This document shows positions 41,135 to 52,573 of a DNA stretch of 64,000 nucleotides, piece by piece. Origin of the DNA: Thereva unica. Taxonomy: Eukaryota; Arthropoda; Insecta; Diptera; Therevidae. The stretch is from contig OX465286.1 of the NCBI GenBank assembly GCA_949987705.1, forward strand, positions 1,302,001-1,366,000. The letters run 5' to 3'. The notes below the pieces were generated by a model. The model worked only from the letters and a program-made list of their open reading frames with translations, was not told the DNA's origin and searched no databases. Numbering within the stretch: position 1 is the first letter of the stretch; each line of letters opens with the position of its first letter. Both the position numbers and the translations under genes were made by a program.

Positions 41135-43755
41135 TCGTGAATGGTTAGTTCGTGTATCCATGCGGTTTCTTGCCTAGTTTTTACGATCGACTCGGCAGGT
41201 CGACAACCCTCCTCCTTTCACACTCTGGGCTTGGGACCAGACGAAGGCGGAGTTCCAGACGAAGGCGGAGTTCCAAATTCGGACACGGAGTAATTAATGA
41301 CAACGGCTTACGCCTGCTTTCATTCGCATCGTCAAACAACTTGATCGTTGGCAACAGCATTTTCCGCCATCCACTCAAACACCAACTTACCTGGCGAAAT
41401 CCATCCGGCAAAGACTCGGCGATGTTAGACTACGTTTTGATCAACACAAGATTCCGATCGACGCTTAAAGACGTACGTGCAATGCGTGGACCCGATTGCG
41501 GATCGGACCATTATCTTGTTCGAGCGAAATTGCAGATGCGATTGCAAAGAGCGAAGAAAACGGAGCCACCACCAGCCAAGAAAAATTGGGCGTGCCTACG
41601 GGACCCGGCCATCGGGCGAGAGTTTCAAATGGCATTATCCAACAAATTCGCGGCGCTCGCAATACCGGACGATATCGATGTAGAAGAAAGGCAATTGTCG
41701 GAGGCTATTGTGGAGTGTGCAATGGAGTTGTGTCCAACTATCCGTAAACGGACGCAACCATGGATCTCGGACAGCTGTCTGGACCTCGTCGATCAGCGGA
41801 AGCGCAAAGCGCATGAAACACGTCGACTTTGAGGAATACCGAAGATTGAACAAAGAAGTTCGGCAGAAAATGAAATTGGAACGAGAAGCGTACTGGAATA
41901 ACGTTGCGGCCGACATGGAAAAAGCGGCGTCGAGGCACGAGTACCGGACGCTGTACCAGACAATCCGCCGGTTAGGCGGCAAAACAACATCAACAAACGA
42001 CAACATCAAAAAATCGGATGGAACTTTTGTGACTTCTGCCCATGAACGCCTGGAGCGGTGGAGAGCATTCTTCCACCAGCTGTATAACCACGATCCGCCG
42101 CAAGGTCCAGCACCCGAACCACCGATTATCGAACAGCCGATGAATCAGTTTCTCGATACCGAACCAACAATTATCGAGGTGAAGACAGCAATAAAATCGC
42201 TGAAAAATGGAAAAGCACCGGGAATAGACCAAGTAACCGCCGAGATGATCAAAGCTGGAGGTGATGTCTTATCACAACGACTTCATGTCCTCATAACACA
42301 CATATGGCATTCGGATCGTGTCCCTTCGGTATGGAAGAAAGCGATCGTTGTCCCAATTTTGAAGAAAGGCGACAGTCGGGAATGCAAGAATTATCGCGGT
42401 ATTAGCCTTCTTTCGATCGTCGGTAAAGTATTTACGAAAATAATACAATCGAGGCTACAGAAACATCGAGAGCAAACGAGCCGGGAGGAACAAGCGGGAT
42501 TTAGACCACATCGAGGATGCATTGATCAAATATTCGCCCTCCGTCAGTTAATGGAAGAAAGAATTCGTTGCGGCAAACGAATTGTCGTCGTTTTCATCGA
42601 TTTCAAATCCGCTTTCGATTGCATCGATTGGAACAGCTTGTGGAGAGTCTTGGTAACCGAACACGTGCCATTGAGAATCATCCAACTTCTCCAAGCGTCG
42701 TACGATGGTTCAACCAGCAGCGTTCGTATTCGAAACGACTTATCCGAGGAGTTCCCGATTCAGACGGGTGTCCGACAGGGAGACGTCGCTTCGCCACTTC
42801 TCTTCAACGTTGTGATCGACGCGATTATGCGTGAAGCATTCGATGGACGACTCGGAGTTCAATACGACGACAACAACTTCGTAACAGACTTAATGTTCGC
42901 CGACGATAGCGCTGTTTTCGCCGACACGGATGCCGAAGCAACGGACATCTTATACGATATTTCCCGCATCGCCCAATCATACGGGTTAAAAATCAATGCG
43001 GAAAAGACCAAAGTGCTCACAACGGATGGATCAAGAGCCAGTGTTCACCTCGATGGAACCCAAATCGAACAGGTTCCAAGGTTCAAATATTTGGGATCAT
43101 TGGTTGAGGAAACGAAAGTAGCATCGACGGTCGACGTTCACAGCCGTATCGGCCAGGCAACAGCAACATTCGCCTCGCTCAAGTGGTGCATATGGAAACG
43201 AGCAAATATCTCCATCAAAACAAAACTACGTCTTTACCGAACGTTGATTCTTCCGATTCTTCTCTATGGATCTGAAACGTGGACACTGCTCAAACCGGAC
43301 GTTAAGAAGCTCGAGGTCTTCCAAATGCGATGTTTGAGGCAGATCCTCCGTGTCTCACTCCGTGATCGCCTTCGAAACGAGGTTGTCAGACAAAGATGCG
43401 ATCAGCAAACACTGATCGAAGAAGAAATGCAAAAACGTCGACTACGGTGGTTTGGACATGTTTGCCGAATGGATGATAACCGCTTGCCACGTAAACTTCT
43501 CTGGCGAGACCGTCCTGCAGACTGGAGAATACAGCGATCGGCACCGAAGAAAACCTGGTTGAAGAATATCGAGGGTGACTTAAAGAATCAACGAATATCA
43601 GTTACCGAGGCTCGAGACACCGCCAAAAACCGAGAAGAATGGAAGCGAATCGTGAATAGAGTTCGGGACCCAGCGGCACCGACAGCAGCGTATCCGTTGC
43701 GGGGACGACCCGCTCGGACCGCCAGCTAACGGATCAAAGAAGAAGAAAGAAGAAG
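41135..43755 (+). mobile_element. RTE-like LINE insertion (family B) with 11-bp target duplication
   Basis: The 2621-bp insert is flanked by ACCTATATATT at 41124-41134 and 43756-43766. It is 5'-truncated within the endonuclease and ends in a GAAGAAGAAAGAAGAAG 3' tail. It interrupts an otherwise continuous heptamer array, so it is younger than the array. A 3' end of the same family occurs at 49180-49330. Confidence 0.9.
41281..43729 (+). pseudogene. RTE-like LINE ORF: endonuclease C-terminus plus reverse transcriptase
   Basis: The endonuclease C-terminus is seen around 41400-41520 (MLDYVLINTRFRSTLKD, GPDCGSDHYLVRAKL). A single frameshift near 41800-41830 separates it from the RT frame, which is then open to TAA at 43727-43729. 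RT motifs: NGKAPGIDQVTAEMIKAGGD, NYRGISLLSIVGKVFTKI, QAGFRPHRGCIDQIFALRQL, FIDFKSAFDCIDW, GVRQGDVASPLLFNVVIDAI, catalytic LMFADDSAVFAD (FADD), GLKINAEKTKVL, FKYLGSLV, then LLYGSETWTLL and the C-terminal RLRWFGHVCRMDDNRLPRK. This is a nearly intact RTE-clade protein and the best-preserved transposon ORF in the window. Truncation removes the N-terminal endonuclease catalytic residues. Confidence 0.88.
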
Positions 43756-44676
43756 ACCTATATATTATGTATTATGTATTATGTATTATGTATTATGTAT
43801 TATGTATTATGTATTATGTATTATGTATTATGTATTATGTATTATGTATTATGTATTATGTATTATGTATTATGTATTATGTATTATGTATTATGTATTA
43901 TGTATTATGTATTATGTATTGTGTATTGTGTATTGTGTATTGTGTATTGTGTATTGTGTATTGTGTATTGTGTATTGTGTATTGTGTATTGTGTATTGTG
44001 TATTGTGTATTGTGTATTGTGTATTGTGTATTGTGTATTGTGTATTATGTATTATGTATTATGTATTATGTATTATGTATTATGTATTATGTATTATGTA
44101 TTATGTATTATGTATTATGTATTATGTATTATGTATTATGTATTATGTATTATGTATTATGTATTATGTATTATGTATTATGTATTATGTATTATGTATT
44201 ATGTATTATGTATTATGTATTATGTATTATGTATTATGTATTATGTATTATGTATTATGTATTATGTATTATGTATTATGTATTATGTATTATATATTAT
44301 ATATTATGTATTATGTATTATGTATTATGTATTATGTATTATGTATTATGTATTATGTATTATGTATTATGTATTGTGTATTGTGTATTGTGTATTGTGT
44401 ATTGTGTATTGTGTATTGTGTATTGTGTATTGTGTATTGTGTATTGTGTATTATGTATTATGTATTATGTATTATGTACTATGTATTATGTATTATGTAT
44501 TATGTATTATGTATTATGTATTATGTATTATGTATTATGTATTATGTATTATGTATTATGTATTATGTATTATGCATTATGCATTATGCATTATGCATTA
44601 TGCATTATGCATTATGCATTATGCATTATGCATTATGCATTATGCATTATGCATTATGCATTATGTATTATGTATT
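43756..44676. repeat. Heptamer satellite array, distal part with variant blocks
   Basis: Continuation of the right arm after the LINE. It contains homogeneous blocks of ATTGTGT (about 43919-44042, ~18 copies; and 44374-44448, ~11 copies) and of ATTATGC (44575-44659, 13 copies) between ATTATGT units, plus a few ATTATAT units near 44290. Confidence 0.98.
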
Positions 44677-45415
44677 AGAAGCAGAATATCGATAGCAAAC
44701 GAAGGAAGAACTCGCAAGGAAAGAAAATTTAACGTGAAATTGTTAAAAGAAGAGGAAAAACAAGAAGAATATGTAGATGAAATAAATAGAAGAGTGACAA
44801 ATGCAAGTAACGACAGCGCCGAAGACATAGAGGTTAAATGGAGCAACTTAAAAACCCTAATCAAAGAATCAGCGTCAAATACTCTAGGATACGAGCCCCG
44901 TGAAAGAAGAAATGAATGGTTCGACGATGACTGTGCACGAGTAACGCAGGAAAAGAATGTAGCATATCAAGTGATGTTACAGAAACACAGAACGAGAAAT
45001 GCAGCTGAGCTGTACAAAGAAAAAAGAAGGCAGGACAAAAGAGTGCACAAAGCGAAGAAAAAGGAGTACTGGGAAAACGAAATGTTAAAAATAGAAGAAG
45101 CGAACAGCCGAAACGACGTCAGGCAACTATATAAAAAAGTAAATGAGTACCGAGTCGGTTTCAACCCCAGAGTAACTATGTGTAAAAATAAGAATGGGGA
45201 AATCTTAAGCACCAAAGAACTAGTTCTAACTAGATGGTGCGAACACTTCAAAGAACTGCCAACTGGAGATGAGGAGCAACCGCCAACAGAAAACGTGGAA
45301 GTAGCAGAAGAACTAGCGGGAGATATGCCTACGTCAGAAGACATACAAGACAAAGTGAAAAAACTAAAAAACAACAAATCTCCGGGCAAAGATAACATTG
45401 CAGCAGAGCTGTGGT
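44677..45415 (+). mobile_element. RTE-like LINE fragment (family F) at the array edge
   Basis: An open frame of ~245 codons begins directly at the array edge: the linker between endonuclease and RT (ARKERKFNVKLLKEE-like, ESASNTLGYEPRERRNEWFD), a lysine-rich KRRQDKRVHKAKKKEYWENE stretch and the start of RT (VKKLKNNKSPGKDNIAAELW). It then ends abruptly in another repeat at ~45415, losing the RT core. The frame continues upstream only into stop-free heptamers. Confidence 0.75.
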
Positions 45416-46190
45416 GGTGGTATTAGGAACTACCACAAAAAATTTCAAGTTCATAACATCCCCGGGTGACACCCTTAAACCACCCCCTAGAAATGATTTT
45501 TTTGAGACAAATAAGCTTTGTTCGTTTACTTTGGGCTGATAAAGTTTTCTGGTAAAAACTTTATGAGTGGGGGTAAAATTTGCTAAAGGTAAGCGAACGG
45601 GTTTTGGGTGGAAACTTTATCTGACATAATTTTGACATTTCTAAAAATATTTACTGTGTTTATTTATTTGTTCTAGAGTTTTAATAATTATTAAAAAATG
45701 ATAGATAATAACATTTTGAATGTAATTTTGTGCGAAAGTGATGAAACCAATTTATTAATTTTTAATCAATTTATTTAATCAATTTATTAATAATTAAAAA
45801 ACTCGCAAGTTAAATATTTATTCAAAAACACACTTTATAAATTCACTTTTAAAAAAATTACTTATAAAAACAACTTTTCATCAAACGATACTTGTCATTT
45901 CTGAACTGTCAACGAATAGAATTTGACAGAACATTTTAACCACAGAAAATTTTGTGGGTAGAAAACTTACAAAAATTTATGCCTGGGGAAGCGAAATTTC
46001 CCCTGTCCAAAAAGTAAACGAACGGGTTTTGGGATAAAGTTTTATAAAACTTTATAAATGTAGAAATGATTTTTTGAGACAAATAGAGGCTTTAGACCCC
46101 GCTGCATTTTTGCACACTTATTAAGGGTCGTATTAGGAACTACCCCAAAAAATTTCAAGTTCATAACATCCCCGGGCGAAATGATTACTT
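45416..46190. repeat. MITE-like element between direct repeats
   Basis: A ~48-bp direct repeat (GTATTAGGAACTACC...CATCCCCGGG) lies at 45419 and 46129, and a 25-bp one (TAGAAATGATTTTTTGAGAC) at 45489 and 46056. Between them, GTTCGTTTACTTT at ~45518 recurs inverted at ~46010-46024. No coding sequence. Related AT-rich pieces occur at 50670-51000. Confidence 0.5.
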
Positions 46191-46349
46191 TGGAAAGAAT
46201 AGTCAGAGGCCGGTGAGCGTGCTATAAATTTGATTCTCTGTGCCCTACAAACGCCCTACAAAAATTTTAAATGTTCTAAAAGAAATATGTTACAAATTAA
46301 GTGCTTAAATAATTAATAAAAATCTTTGCCACCCAAAGATTTGTATTTG

Positions 46350-46790
46350 GCGATCTCCACTAACACCAAATTGCGGCTGAAACACGTTAAGGCAGTTCTT
46401 TTGTACGGTTGCGAAACAACGAAAGTCAACCAATTCATCACAGGGCGCCTACAAGTCTTCATCAACAGATGCCTGCCTCGTATCCGATAGAATTTCAATA
46501 GACGGATAGACGACCAAATCAGGCGAAGGAAATGGAATTGGTTTGGCCCCACTTTCCAACGCGAAAACGAAAATCTAGCCAAACAGGCCCTTGACTGGAA
46601 TACGCAAGGATCCCGTCGAGTAGGAAGACCTAGAACAACAACTAGAAGAAGCCGCAAAAACTGGGAGATCCTGGTCGGAGCTGAGAGCTGTCGCGCAAAA
46701 CAGAGTCCGCTGGAGGGCAACTGTTTCCGCCCTATGGCCCATGAGGGATTAAAGGAGCTTAAAGAAGAGAAAGAAGAAAGAAAATCCTAA
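46350..46790 (+). mobile_element. LINE 3' end (family A)
   Basis: It contains the C-terminal coding end of family A (VLLYGCETT, FINRCLPRIR and the final region) with a ~20-bp deletion relative to 10140-10180. It ends ATGAGGGATTAAAGGAGCTT followed by a GAA-rich tail. Strongly 5'-truncated. Confidence 0.7.
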
Positions 46791-47730
46791 AAAATCTAAT
46801 AAATACATCACACAATTCTCATTTTTTTCTAATTTTTTGTTGAGACGAATACATAACATTAGAAATGTGTGTTGTGTTCTTATGATTTTACTAGCACTGA
46901 TTTGGTTCTGAAAAGGACCATCGCTGTTTCTCGTTATTTTCTAATGGTTGTTTGTGTTTACAATTTTTTTGTTTCTATGAAATTTGTTAAGATTATTATT
47001 GTTAAATTATATATTATTCAGCTATATACCCCATTACGACCCGTCTGTCTTTGCTGAAAAAATATATTTTTTAATCGAGTGAGAAATAGTCTCAAAATAC
47101 GTCCAGAAATACTACCTCTTAAAGTCCTATAGAAATCGGATTATCCGTTTTCGAGATTATAAACATACAGAAAGCCAATCAATAAAAGTTCATAACAGCC
47201 CGAGCTGTGACCGTTAAAAAGTGGTGGACTTTTCTGAAAGGATGAAACCTGCAGGAATGATGGTATTTGCGAAGACTATCTGCATTTCGAAAATCGGAGT
47301 AGAAAATATATACATACATATTAGAGTGAAAACTTTCTTTATCAATACAATTGAAGTCCCCAAAAAGCCAGCGGCAGCTAAGTATAAATAACATTATGGG
47401 CAACCTTATCCACAAAATCGTGCCAAAAAGAAACGAATTGCCTATAGTACGGTGAGGATATATTTAGGCAAATATTGATATTGAGATTGAGCTTTCTGGG
47501 GTGTACAATTAGAATGATGAAAAAAGTTTTAACTCACTTTCCTTCAAGTTTTCGGTCTGATCAGATAGTGGGACCCGATAGTCGCATGATAGTGAAAAGG
47601 TAGCCGCAAATATGCCTTACCTTCGCAGGCATTTTTACAGACAACTAGGATAAATAAAAAATGGTTATCACATTTCATAAAATTTAGGGAACGGAAAATT
47701 CATATCGTCAGTATGTAAGTATGCATATGT
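46791..47730. other. Non-coding region
   Basis: AT-rich sequence with no supported gene, RNA or clear repeat. Confidence 0.35.
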
Positions 47731-47740
47731 CACCCTCAAA

Positions 47741-47914
47741 GCAAAAGCGGGCTATATTTCATGTTGCGGCAAAAGAGGAATACAAATATTTCAGCGTAAA
47801 AACGGTTCAACTATTATTCAGAGCAAGAACGGAACGAAAAAAATCTTAGAGCAAAAGCGGATTAACTCTCTAAACCGTTTTTGCCCTCTACGAAAACTTA
47901 AACCTCTTTTGCCC
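47741..47914. repeat. Cluster of GCAAAAGCGG decamers
   Basis: Exact or near copies lie at 47741, 47769, 47823 and 47851 on the plus strand, and inverted at 47875 and 47903. They might be subterminal repeats of a MITE or a protein-binding cluster. No gene is adjacent. Confidence 0.45.
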
Positions 47915-48349
47915 TCAGTTTTCATTTATTCCTCTGTTGCTTGCATTATTACTTCGAAATCTATTTTTAGACGACCCTTTCTTCACTTTACTAGAAAATA
48001 CAACGCAACTCAATTCATAATTTTGGAATTTTTTGAATTTTCGCGCTTGTAACATTATTTCTTTGAATGTCTGTAACTACTTACGATAATTTTTATGTTT
48101 TTGCCATTTTTCCATCTTCGACTTCGGGTTTTTTGCATTTCTGACATAAAGGATAATGGGAATTTTGGTACCCACCTCCAATATATATGTGCAATACATC
48201 GTTCGATAGGTATTTTTGAGCTGAATATTAATTACTATGGCGCATAGTTCGAAATCTTTGTCCCTTTTAAGTAATACGGTCAAAACTGTACAAAGATAGA
48301 GTTTCACATGACGGAGCACTTCGAAAAAATTTTGAAAAGTGTTCTCGTG

Positions 48350-48945
48350 CCGTCTTTTTCATATATTAAAGGAACTGCACAGAGTATTTACGCCCTTTTC
48401 CATTGTCCTTTGCAAGGTGTGACCAATCAATTCAATTTCTCTCACCTGTTTTCGGCGTCTATCCGCTCTTGGCCGGCATGGTACCATAGTTCTTGATTTA
48501 CAGTTCGTACTATTATAAATCAATAATTCGGTACCTGCATCGCCTCTGTTCTGAAACTGTTGAAAGTGCCGAAGTTGTTGAAACACCTATGGAAGTACAC
48601 CGATAAAACATCCTAGAGCAGATGATGAGGTTAGTAGATGTACAAAGGATGGTAGCAGTGACCCTGCAGGCCATCTACCTCAAGCTTGAGCAGTACGAAG
48701 CTTAAAGAAACAGTATTGGCGCAAGCAAACCAAACATAAAAGCAAGATCGCGAAGCAAATCCTGATTGACCACAGGCTTTTATAGGTGCAAATGGTGTAC
48801 TTGCACCGGGCGCAATTTCAGAAATTAAGATGTTTTTTTCCATTGCCCTTCACTGCTGTAAAAAAAATGACCAGCTGATGGAGACGCAATACGGCATACT
48901 GCTCCGGGCGCAAAAAAAACCAAGCGCCGGCCCTGGCCAGCGTAG
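48350..48945 (-). mobile_element. hAT-like element with captured LINE piece, second copy
   Basis: Read on the minus strand, the block runs CAGGGCCGGCGC (start ~48942), TTGCGCCCGGAGCA, ATTTGCTTCGCGATCTTGCT (~48750), then ~200 bp of LINE 3' coding sequence (48600-48400). This is the same order and orientation as 19041-19765, so the LINE piece was captured before the copies separated. Confidence 0.5.
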
Positions 48946-49179
48946 TTGGGTGCACATCAGCGTAGATACTCCTACACCACAATAGGGGCTGGGGTAGCTG
49001 CAACTACGCCGATTTGCGCCCAACTACTCCGGCGGACGTACTGCAATGAAAATGAAACGCGCCTATTCTCGTCTTATGGGTTAGTAAGTACATGTTTCAA
49101 AAACTTAGGGGAGAAGTAACAAGATTTAGGGGAATATAGATCTATTTCTAGGGAACTCAGGGGAGAAATGCAATAACGA

Positions 49180-49330
49180 TCTGGCAATTCTGGACTTGAG
49201 ACGTCGCCAAAAATCGTCAAGAATGGAAACGAATCATGAATAGAGTTCGAGACCCAGCAGTATCGACAGCAGCGTATCCGTTACGGGGACGCTTGGACTC
49301 CCAGCTAACGGATCAAAGAAGAAGAAGTAC
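49180..49330 (+). mobile_element. LINE 3' end (family B)
   Basis: It matches the last ~130 bp of the 41135-43755 LINE, including GCAGCGTATCCGTTACGGGG and the terminal GCTAACGGATCAAAGAAGAA. It is a strongly 5'-truncated copy with a short (GAA)n tail. Confidence 0.8.
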
Positions 49331-51160
49331 ACTGTCTACGTTCCAAAGCACATACGGACCCTTTTTTAGCCAGTGAATTGGGTGGCGAGCTTCGTCGAAG
49401 TTACTTATCTTACAAAAAGAGCGGAGACGGAAGGTCATTGATCCGTACACCGTACTTTTCCGGCTACGATGAGCACTCCTTCGAAAGACGCCTTTAAAGG
49501 TAATACTGATGGCACCAGACCAGAGTAATGTCTCAACAGCTTGTGACGGACTGGCGCGAGCGGGTCACGGGCAGGATTCCCCATACATTTACTTTCTCCA
49601 CGCCGCCTGTCCATTGTGTTAGTACATGTGGTGGGGGGTGTATTTTAAACGTTTTTTCCCAGCCACCGTGTTTGTGCCTTTAATCAAACACTACCATCTG
49701 AACGTGGAGAGGATCCTCCGGCGAAGTCTACTAACTGCTGAAAAAGGAAATTGTCTTGCTAGGACATGTTCTAAAATGTGGATGATGAAAATCATATTCT
49801 TATATAGAAAACAAATGACAAACTTAAAACTGAAGTCTATATAGCGATCCTACGACCATACCCCCCTCCCACACATTACAGCAATTTTTTAGAAAACACA
49901 TTCAATATATATTTATGCATTATTAAAAATACATTTAAATATTGTTAAATAAACGAAAATTGATGAAAAATGAAATTTAAACTAAAAAATTAAATTCGCT
50001 GCCATGCCCCCCCGACTTCTCTAAAATTTTTAATAGGAAAATTCACACAAATATTTCACCTTGCGCATCCTTATCCATTGTATTAACAAATATTACACGT
50101 TTTTAAGAATACATTAATTATATTTTCATTAATTTTTTAATATTTAATTAAATTTTTGTTGTGACAATTTCTACTGTCAAAATTTATTTGACGTTTTGAC
50201 CTTAGACTACAAAAACTACAGGAAGGGCCCCCGCCGAATTAAAGCGTAGTGAAATTCGTTTTGTATGAGTGTCCACGCTTTGGTAGTTATTTGTACACTA
50301 CAAGCGTATAAAAACCGAGTGAAATAGAGAAGGGGCAAGAGCTAGTTAAAATTATGAGTTATCTAAAATAAAATCTTGCCCCCTGAAATGAACTTTTTAC
50401 ACGGCGTCACTCCGAAATCTAATCAGCTGATCCCCTTGAATTTTGCGTTGGGTCTCTTAAACCTCAATTATACTGAACGCAACAGAACGCAATGGACCGG
50501 ATTGAAATGTCAAAAAGAATTTCATTACAGAGAAATTGTATTGAAGTGATTATACTGGGCGCAACGCAACGGAACGGACCGGATCAAAGTTTGAAAACTT
50601 TGGAACTTGAAGGAACCGACAGATTGAAGTGTCAAAAGCAGCTCTAAAAACAGCTGATTTTTTCATTTATTAGCTTTGTTCCCGTACTTTTCCTGCAAAA
50701 ATTTGTTGGGCAAAAACTTACTTGAATGGTGGGGATAATTTTGTCAAAATCCAGAAAATAAAGAAACGACTTTTGGGCAATTTCTTGCAAATAAAGAAGA
50801 AGATAACATAAATGTCGATTGTCTATGTGTATGTGCCGCTAGATACCCACACACATATAAAAAATTGTCAATTGACAACTTGCAAGAAATCGCAGGACCG
50901 AAAACCTCCGGCTAATTCCTGCAAGAGGGGAAGTGAAAATTTCCCCGCTTTTTCTTGCATGAGAAAGTAAAGAAACACAAAATGGGAAAATTTTTGGCCC
51001 GCGGGATCCCACATTCGAGTTCTGGAACAAAGCTATTGTTTAGCCCAAAATGTAGTCAGTGTTTGTTGAAAAATTTAGAAATTAAGTGGAAGATAATGAA
51101 AAATCTTTATAATAAAAAATTGCACGGATATGAAAATATGGCAAAAAATTGCTATAAAGT
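49331..51160. other. Non-coding region with minor repeats
   Basis: No gene is supported. 49480-49640 resembles 58480-58650 (ATACATTTAATTTCTC, CGCCGCCTG, GGTG.GTGTATTTTAAA). At 50465-50590 a motif ATTATACTG.GCGCAAC...GGACCGGAT occurs twice. Confidence 0.4.
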
Positions 51161-51162
51161 TA

Positions 51163-51698
51163 AAAGGACAATGGGCGGATTGGTACAACCCCTCAATAGC
51201 AATGATATATACATCGTTAGATAGGTATTTTTAAGTAGAACAATATTGACTATGGCGGCGTTTTTCTATTCGTTGTCCGTTTGGAGTTATGGCTACAAAT
51301 GTGAAAATGTTTTTTATGCTTTTATTTAATGTTTTTTTACCGATACGTATTATTCTTGTCATTATAACATCAAGAATTTTATCGTTCCGTAAAAATACTA
51401 AGTTGCGCCCCGGAGACCGATATTGTCCTCCCGCCCCACCCCCAAAACTCGGCAGCGGCTCGGTGCGCGCGGGAATCAGTCGTTTTCTGGTTAACCAATA
51501 TTTTTTTGAAAATAAGAAATATAATATATGCAAGCAAAATCGATGGACAAATCGGCCTATAACTCCGAATGGACAACGAATAGAAAATCGCCGCCATTGT
51601 CAATATTGTTCTACTAAAAAATACCTATCCAATGATGTTTAAATTATTGCTATTGGAGGGTTGTACCAGGTCCCGTGCTTTTTTGCCCATTGTCCTTT
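51163..51698. mobile_element. Foldback/MITE with ~130-bp inverted arms
   Basis: Arms of about 130 bp with high similarity, starting AAAGGACAATGGGC at 51163 and inverted to 51698, both including AGAACAATATTGAC and TTTTCTATTCGTTGTCC. The spacer is ~250 bp. No target duplication was clear. A related half is seen near 48200-48260. Confidence 0.7.
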
Positions 51699-52076
51699 GA
51701 ATATGTTCGACCCCGTCAGTATAATCAGCACCGACTTGGTCTGTGCACCTACCGGCGGTCTGTAAGCGAATGGGGGTCTTTAGTGGAGAAACATGTTTTA
51801 CTTAATTTAACAAAATTTTCTTGCATTTTTACACTGTTTGTTTTAAAAAAAAATAATTACGTGACATTTGCCGAGAACCCCCCCTCTCCTCACGTGAGAT
51901 TGGGTGAGATTCGGGTCGACCCCCTCCCCACCCCCCCAAAAAAAACGCCTCACGTAATTAATGAACGACCCCTAATTTCATGTGGGGCACTTCAGCTTTA
52001 GGCGACATCTATGGCTAAAAATGAACTAGAAGTTTAGTTTCTGCTACCCATCCATTTCCGGTTATTTTCTCCATAA

Positions 52077-52573
52077 TACCATGTTCGCACTGAGCCGAAA
52101 TTACGTGATTTCGGCTATTTTGGTGATTTCGCTCAAATCACGTTCAAAATTATGTGATTTCCCATGTATTCTTGTGATTTCGAAATCATCTCAAACCTCG
52201 TAATTTTGGCAAAATTACGAACGAAATCATGTCGAAGCCAATACTCAAACCTAAAAATCGAATTCAGCTCAATTCAGCACGTCTCTCTTGATGGTGAAGT
52301 TGTCAGTTTGACACATTTTAATAACACAATTTTGATTTTGCAGATTTTAACATTCCTCAAAATACAAAAACCCAAGATATATTAAATAAATAAGCTATGG
52401 GCTTTGTTATAAGAGGAATTGCTATGGAAAATCGGGCAGAACAAAAACCAAGACATGAGCAGTGCTAGGAAAAACTGTCAAACGAAATCATTTCAATCCA
52501 GTGCGAACGGTTCTACATAATTTCAAAATCACTTCCCGAAATCACCTAATTTCGGCTCATTGCGAACATGGTA
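52077..52573. mobile_element. MITE with TAA target duplication
   Basis: Inverted ends TACCATGTTCGCACTGAGCC (52077) and its near-complement ending at 52573 are followed inward by GTGATTTCGG-rich subterminal repeats. TAA flanks both ends (52074-52076, 52574-52576), as for Harbinger-type MITEs. 497 bp, non-coding. Confidence 0.75.

Noticed and set aside
33082..41148. A 2688-codon open frame (and overlapping frames of 1892 and 1508 codons)
   Set aside because: It is satellite read through: the 14/16-bp units have no stop on either strand and ATTATGT has none on its own strand, so the peptide is only ESIPGNRFQGID-like and MYYVLCI repeats.
43774..45426. A 550-codon fusion of heptamer peptide with a LINE protein
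   Set aside because: The first half is array translation; only the part after 44677 is LINE coding sequence.
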